Below, piece by piece: positions 56,160 through 59,678 of a stretch of 59,678 bases of DNA. Within the stretch, counting starts at the first letter, position 1; each line of letters begins with the position of its first letter. A program made the position numbers and the translations under genes. Source of the stretch: Symbiodinium natans (taxonomy: Eukaryota; Sar; Dinophyceae; Suessiales; Symbiodiniaceae); the NCBI GenBank assembly GCA_905221605.1, contig CAJNDS010000833.1, positions 2,501 to 62,178 on the forward strand. The letters are read 5' to 3'. Below the pieces are notes generated by a model. It did no database searches. It saw only the letters and a list, made by a program, of their open reading frames with translations, and was not told where the DNA came from.

Positions 56160-56745
56160 GACCATCGACACTATTCTAAGCCGTGCAAGCTTGCTTCAAA
56201 GCATATTTAAGCCGTGCAAGCTTGCTTCAAATCAGATGAATCTTTTTTTTTGCAAATAGGGGGCGCTGCCACCCCCCCCAACCCCACCACTTTTTGCAGC
56301 TGTGCAAGTTTGCTCCAAAGCATATGAAGCTTTTTTAACCCATCATGCGATCATTGTGTTTGCAATTGGGGGGGGGGGGGCTGCGCTCCCCCCAACCCCC
56401 AGCTTTTTTAAGCCGCGCAAGCTTGCTTCAAACCATATGATAAACCATCATGCGATCATTATGTTTGCAAATAGGGGGGGCTGCGCCCCCCCCAACCCCC
56501 CCGCTTTTTCAAGCCGTGCAAGCTTGCTTCAAATCAGATGAGTCTTTTTCCAACCCATCATGCGATCATCGTGTTTGCAGATGGCGCCCCCGCCTTTTTT
56601 TAAGCCGTGCAAGCTTGCTTGCAGAAAAGTATGAACCTGTTTAAAACCCATCATGCGATCATTGTGTTTGCAAAAGGGGGCTTGTTTTGAGCAGTGCAAG
56701 CTTGCTTCAAAGCATATGAGTCTTTTTAGCCCCCCCCTCGCTTTT
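56160..56745 (+). repeat. ~105-bp repeat with G-run/C-run hairpins, block 1
   Basis: Units share AAGCCGTGCAAGCTTGCTTC, CATCATGCGATCATTGTGTT and GCAAATAGGGGGG followed closely by CTGCGCCCCCC. GCAAATAGG-type positions are at about 56,255, 56,360, 56,464, 56,573 and 56,668. Each unit can form a G/C stem with a TGC loop. Confidence 0.9.
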
Positions 56746-56769
56746 TTATTAGAACCGAAATTGAACCTC

Positions 56770-56925
56770 AAGTCTATAAACCCTAACCCCCTAAACTCGA
56801 ACCCTCAACCCCAGAGCCTAAAACCCTCAACTCTAAAAACCCTCGACGCTAACCCCAAAGCCCTTCGGACACACCAAAGACCGCCCCTATACTCCCTGGT
56901 TTAGGGTTTAGGGTTGAGGGTCGCG
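56770..56925. repeat. Degenerate telomere-like repeats in both orientations
   Basis: CCCTAAA-like text (56,776-56,870: AACCCTAACCCCTAAACTCG and so on) is followed at 56,898-56,920 by the opposite orientation (GGTTTAGGGTTTAGGGTTGA). The two could pair. Confidence 0.85.
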
Positions 56926-57185
56926 CCCCCCCCCCCCCCCCACCCGGGATGCCAATCCAAAAAAGACTTTTTTCCAATCAAAAAAAATTTTTTCCCATCA
57001 AAAAAAATGTTTCCAATCAAAAAACAACTTTCCTTTTCAGATAGGAGGACAAGAGGGAAGGGAGGAGGAAGGGAGGGACGGAAGGCAGGAAGGAAGGAAG
57101 GAAGGAAGGAGGGAGGGCAAGAAGGAAGGAAGGAAGGAAGGCAGGAAGGCAGGAAGGGGAAGGAGGGAAGGAAGGAAGGAAGCAA
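56926..57185 (+). repeat. C run, T/A slippage repeats and purine tract
   Basis: C run at 56,926-56,941, then four near-copies of CCAATCAAAAAA with T/A runs (56,955-57,030), then AGG/AAGG purine repeats (57,043-57,183). Non-coding. Confidence 0.9.
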
Positions 57186-57189
57186 TCTG

Positions 57190-57500
57190 AGGCCTAAAGT
57201 TGCTAAGTTTCTTGAAGCTCCTAAACTTCATTGAAGTCTCTAGGCGTTTTGAGGCCCCTAAACGTCCTTGAAGTCTCTAATAAGCCCCTAAACTCACGTA
57301 AACTTCTAAGTTCCCTGAGGCCCCTACTCTCTATATAAGCGTTTTGAGGCCCCTAAACTCCCTTAAAGTCTCGAAGCGTTTTGACGCCCCTGAACCCTCT
57401 TAAAGTTTCTCAGTTTCTTGAGGCCCCTAAACTCCCTTAACGTCTCTGAGCAATTTGAGGCCCCTAAACTCACCTAAACTCCCGTAAAGTTTCCTGGTTT
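57190..57500 (+). repeat. ~50-bp minisatellite
   Basis: Repeated TTTTGAGGCCCCTAAACTCC followed by CTTAAAGTCTCTAAG with variation, about six to seven copies. Confidence 0.85.
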
Positions 57501-57559
57501 TTCGAACGAAAAGCCGTAATTCCCTCTGTATTTTCATAGGAAAGCGTTATTTCTTGTAG

Positions 57560-57700
57560 GTTTTAGAAGGAAAGAAGGAAAGAAAGACAGGAAGAAAGGA
57601 AGGAAGGAAGGAAGAAGGACCAAAGGAAGGAAGGCAGGAAGGAAGGAAGGAGGGAAGGAAGAAAAGAAGGAAGGAAGGAAGGAAGGAAGGAAGGAAGAAA
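57560..57700 (+). repeat. (AAGG)n purine tract
   Basis: Irregular then regular AAGG/GAAGG repeats leading directly into the telomere-type array. Confidence 0.93.
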
Positions 57701-57701
57701 C

Positions 57702-57869
57702 GCCCTAAACCCTAAACCCCAAACCCCAAACCCCAAACCCCAAACCCTAAACCCTAAACCCTAAACCCTAAACCCTAAACCCTAACCCCAAAACCCTAAA
57801 CCCTAAACCCTAAACCCTAAACCCTAAACCCTAAACCCTAAACCCTAAACCCTAAACCCTAAACCCTAA
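57702..57869 (-). repeat. Interstitial telomere-type array (CCCTAAA)n
   Basis: About 24 heptamers, mostly CCCTAAA, with five CCCCAAA variants near the left end and one near 57,785. The G-rich strand is the - strand, so its polarity is that of a left chromosome end, yet more than 57 kb lies to its left. It is therefore internal. The near-perfect sequence suggests recent origin. Confidence 0.95.
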
Positions 57870-58245
57870 CCAGGCGTGCTTCAAAGCCCAAGAAACTAGT
57901 TGAAAAAACATTGTGTTTGCAAGTGGGGGGGGGGGGCTGCGCCCCCCCAAACCCCCCCGCCTTTTTTTTTGAGCCGTGCAGAGCGTGACCCCCCCACGCT
58001 TCTTTTAAGCCGCACCAAGCGTGCTTCAAAGCCCAAGAAACTAGTTGAAAAACATCGTGTGAGCATTGTGTTTGCAAATGGGGGGGGCTGCGCCCCCCCC
58101 AACCCCCCCGCGTTTTTTAAGCCGTGCAGAGCGTGCTTTGCTTCAAAGCCCAAGAAACTAGTTGAAAAACATCGTGTGAGCATTGTGTTTGCAAATGGGG
58201 GGGCTGCCCCGCCCCCCCAACCCCCCCGCTTGTTTTAAGCCGTGC
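57870..58245 (+). repeat. ~120-150-bp repeat with G-run/C-run hairpins, block 2
   Basis: Three units with GCTTCAAAGCCCAAGAAACT, AGTTGAAAAACATCGTGTGA and GCAAATGGGGGG then CTGCGCCCCCC (hairpin starts at about 57,917, 58,073 and 58,194). Related to block 1 but with a different middle part. It directly abuts the telomere-type array. Confidence 0.9.
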
Positions 58246-58445
58246 AGAAAGGAGTGTCTGTTTTGCCACCCAAGACATATATATACACACATGCGCACTA
58301 AAATATGCATATCTTTGCGTCGAATGCGGTAAGTTTTTTTGATGGAGAGAAAGTTTTTTTGATGGGTCAGGTATCGTCTCTTGTACATGGGGTCAAGCAT
58401 GTCCCAACGTCAAAACCTGAACTTTCTGAGAGCCTCTCTGCCAGG
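58246..58445. other. Short spacer, no gene
   Basis: Contains a short TA run (58,277-58,285) and a duplicated AAGTTTTTTTGATGG (about 58,331 and 58,350). No coding signal. Confidence 0.6.
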
Positions 58446-59678
58446 GCGGGAGCCAGGGGTCCCGTCCCGTCCCGTCCCGTTTTGTTCCGTCCCGTCCCGT
58501 CCCGCTTCCCGTTTTGTTCCGGCCGGCCCGGCCCGGCCCTGCCCGGCCGACCCTCCCGTCCCCGTCCCCCGTCGTCCCCGTCGTCCCCGTCGTTTCCGTC
58601 GTCCCCGTCGTCCCCATCGTCCCCATCGTCCCCGTGGTGCCCCCGTCCTCCCCCCCTCCTCCCGGCGTCCTCCCCCCGTCCTCCCCCCGTCCTCCCCCCG
58701 TCCTCCCCCCGTCCTCCCCCCGTCCTCCCCCCGTCCTCCCCCCGTCCTCCTTCCGTCCTCCCCCCGTCTCCCCCGTCCTCCCCCCGTCCTCCCCCCGTCC
58801 TCCTCCCGTCCTCCCCCGTGCTCCCCCCGTCCTCCCCCCGTCCTCGCCCCATCCTCCCCCCGTCCTGCCCCCGTCCTGCCCCCGTCCTGCCCCCGTCCTG
58901 CCCCCGTCCTGCCCCCGTCCGTCCCCGTCCGTCCCCGTCCGTCCCCGTCCGTCCCCGTCCGTCCCCGTCCGTCCCCGTCCGTCCCGTCCCGTCCCGTCCC
59001 GTCCCGTCCCGTCCCGTCCCGTCCCGTCCCGTCCCGTCCCGTCCCGTCCCGTCCCGTCCCGTCCCGTCCCGTCCCGTCCCGTCCCGTCCCGTCCCGTCCC
59101 GTCCCGTCCCCTCCCGTCCCGTCCCGTCCCCTCCCGTCCCGCCCGTCCCGTCCCGTCCCGCCCGTCCCGTCCCGTCCCGTCCCCGTCCCGTCCCGTCCCG
59201 TCCCGTCCCTTCCCGTCCCGTCCCGTCCCCCCCGTCCCGTCCCGTCCCCGTCCCGTGCCCGTCCCTCGTCCCGTCCCGTCCCGCCCCGTCCCTTCCCGCC
59301 CGATCCCTTCCCCGTCCCCGTCCCGCCCGTCCCGTCCCGTCCCGTCCCGTCCCGTCCCGTCCCGTCCCGTCCCGTCCCGTCCCGTCCCGTCCCGTCCCGT
59401 CCCGTGCCGTCCCGTCCCGTCCCGTCCCGTCCCGTCCCGTCCCGTCCCGTCCCGTCCCGTCCCGTCCCGTCCCGTCCCGTCCCGTCCCGTCCCGTCCCGT
59501 CCCGTCCCGTCCCGTCCCGTCCCGTCCCGTCCCGTCCCGTCCCGTCCCGTCCCGTCCCGTCCCGCCGTCCCCCCCCACCGTCCCGCCGTCCCGTCCCGTC
59601 CCGTCCCCGTCCCGTTCCGTCCCGTCCCGTCCCGTCCCGCCCCGGCCCGGCCCGGCCCGGCCCGGCCCGGCCCGTCCC
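58446..59678. repeat. (GTCCC)n array with subfamilies, runs off the window
   Basis: Over 1.2 kb. From left to right: GTCCC; GTCGTCCCC; GTCCTCCCCCC (about 58,660-58,860); GTCCTGCCCCC (58,860-58,915); GTCCGTCCCC (58,915-58,985); then nearly pure GTCCC, and CCCGG at the very end. The reverse strand is open for 403 codons (DGTGR repeats) only because the 5-bp unit never makes a stop; it is not accepted as a gene. Confidence 0.97.

Noticed and set aside
58367-59578. 403-codon - strand open frame (DGTGR repeats)
   Set aside because: Pure product of a 5-bp repeat that contains no stop in that reading; no non-repeat part with protein character.

Overview
The window looks like nuclear DNA of a protist with many introns and (TTTAGGG)n-type telomeres, most likely a dinoflagellate or close alveolate relative. 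The grounds are: no compact operon-like coding; recognisable protein motifs scattered over many short exons; a non-LTR retrotransposon of a kind I associate with dinoflagellate genomes; CCCTAAA-type telomere repeats, both clean and degenerate; introns that carry degenerate telomere-like heptamers; and every recognisable host gene on the + strand. No spliced-leader sequence, rRNA or convincing tRNA was seen. The organism call is an inference of medium strength.

Layout. 1-9.75 kb is gene-poor, with only weak exon-like pieces (a cysteine-rich one near 0.75-1.47 kb) and a pair of palindromes at 3.14-3.18 kb. From 9.75 kb a LINE reverse transcriptase pseudogene begins. It breaks off just after its catalytic ADD motif, and its C-terminal half resumes about 15 kb later at 25.57-26.3 kb. 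The intervening block (10,643-25,567) has an imperfect inverted repeat at its two ends, lies between two (TA)n tracts, and is packed with repeat arrays: 9-bp hairpin arrays, a 31-bp repeat, a 9-bp AT repeat, a 55-bp satellite, a second 55-bp satellite that is its diverged relative in the opposite orientation, (GA)n tracts, and about seven copies of a ~0.5-kb repeat. It also holds one protein-like stretch with frame breaks at 19.8-20.8 kb.

26.3-31.9 kb has no supportable gene. 31.9-55.3 kb is the gene-bearing part, all on the + strand: a fucosyltransferase-like exon (31.9-32.8 kb), a duplicated cysteine-containing exon (35.1 and 36.0 kb) whose second copy has a premature stop, a putative secreted protein start (36.65 kb), a GT25-type glycosyltransferase split over several exons (40.9-44.3 kb), an unidentified two-exon gene whose introns begin with the same ~50-bp sequence (47.5-48.5 kb), and an alpha/beta-hydrolase of the hormone-sensitive-lipase type split over at least eight exons (50.9-55.25 kb).

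55.7-59.7 kb is a subtelomere-like mosaic: pentanucleotide and ~21-bp minisatellites, a ~110-bp repeat with G-run/C-run hairpins in two blocks, purine tracts, an interstitial (CCCTAAA)n array and a final >1.2-kb (GTCCC)n array that runs off the window. Two of the recognised genes are sugar transferases, but nothing shows that the genes form one pathway. The most unusual object is the repeat-packed block that interrupts the LINE.
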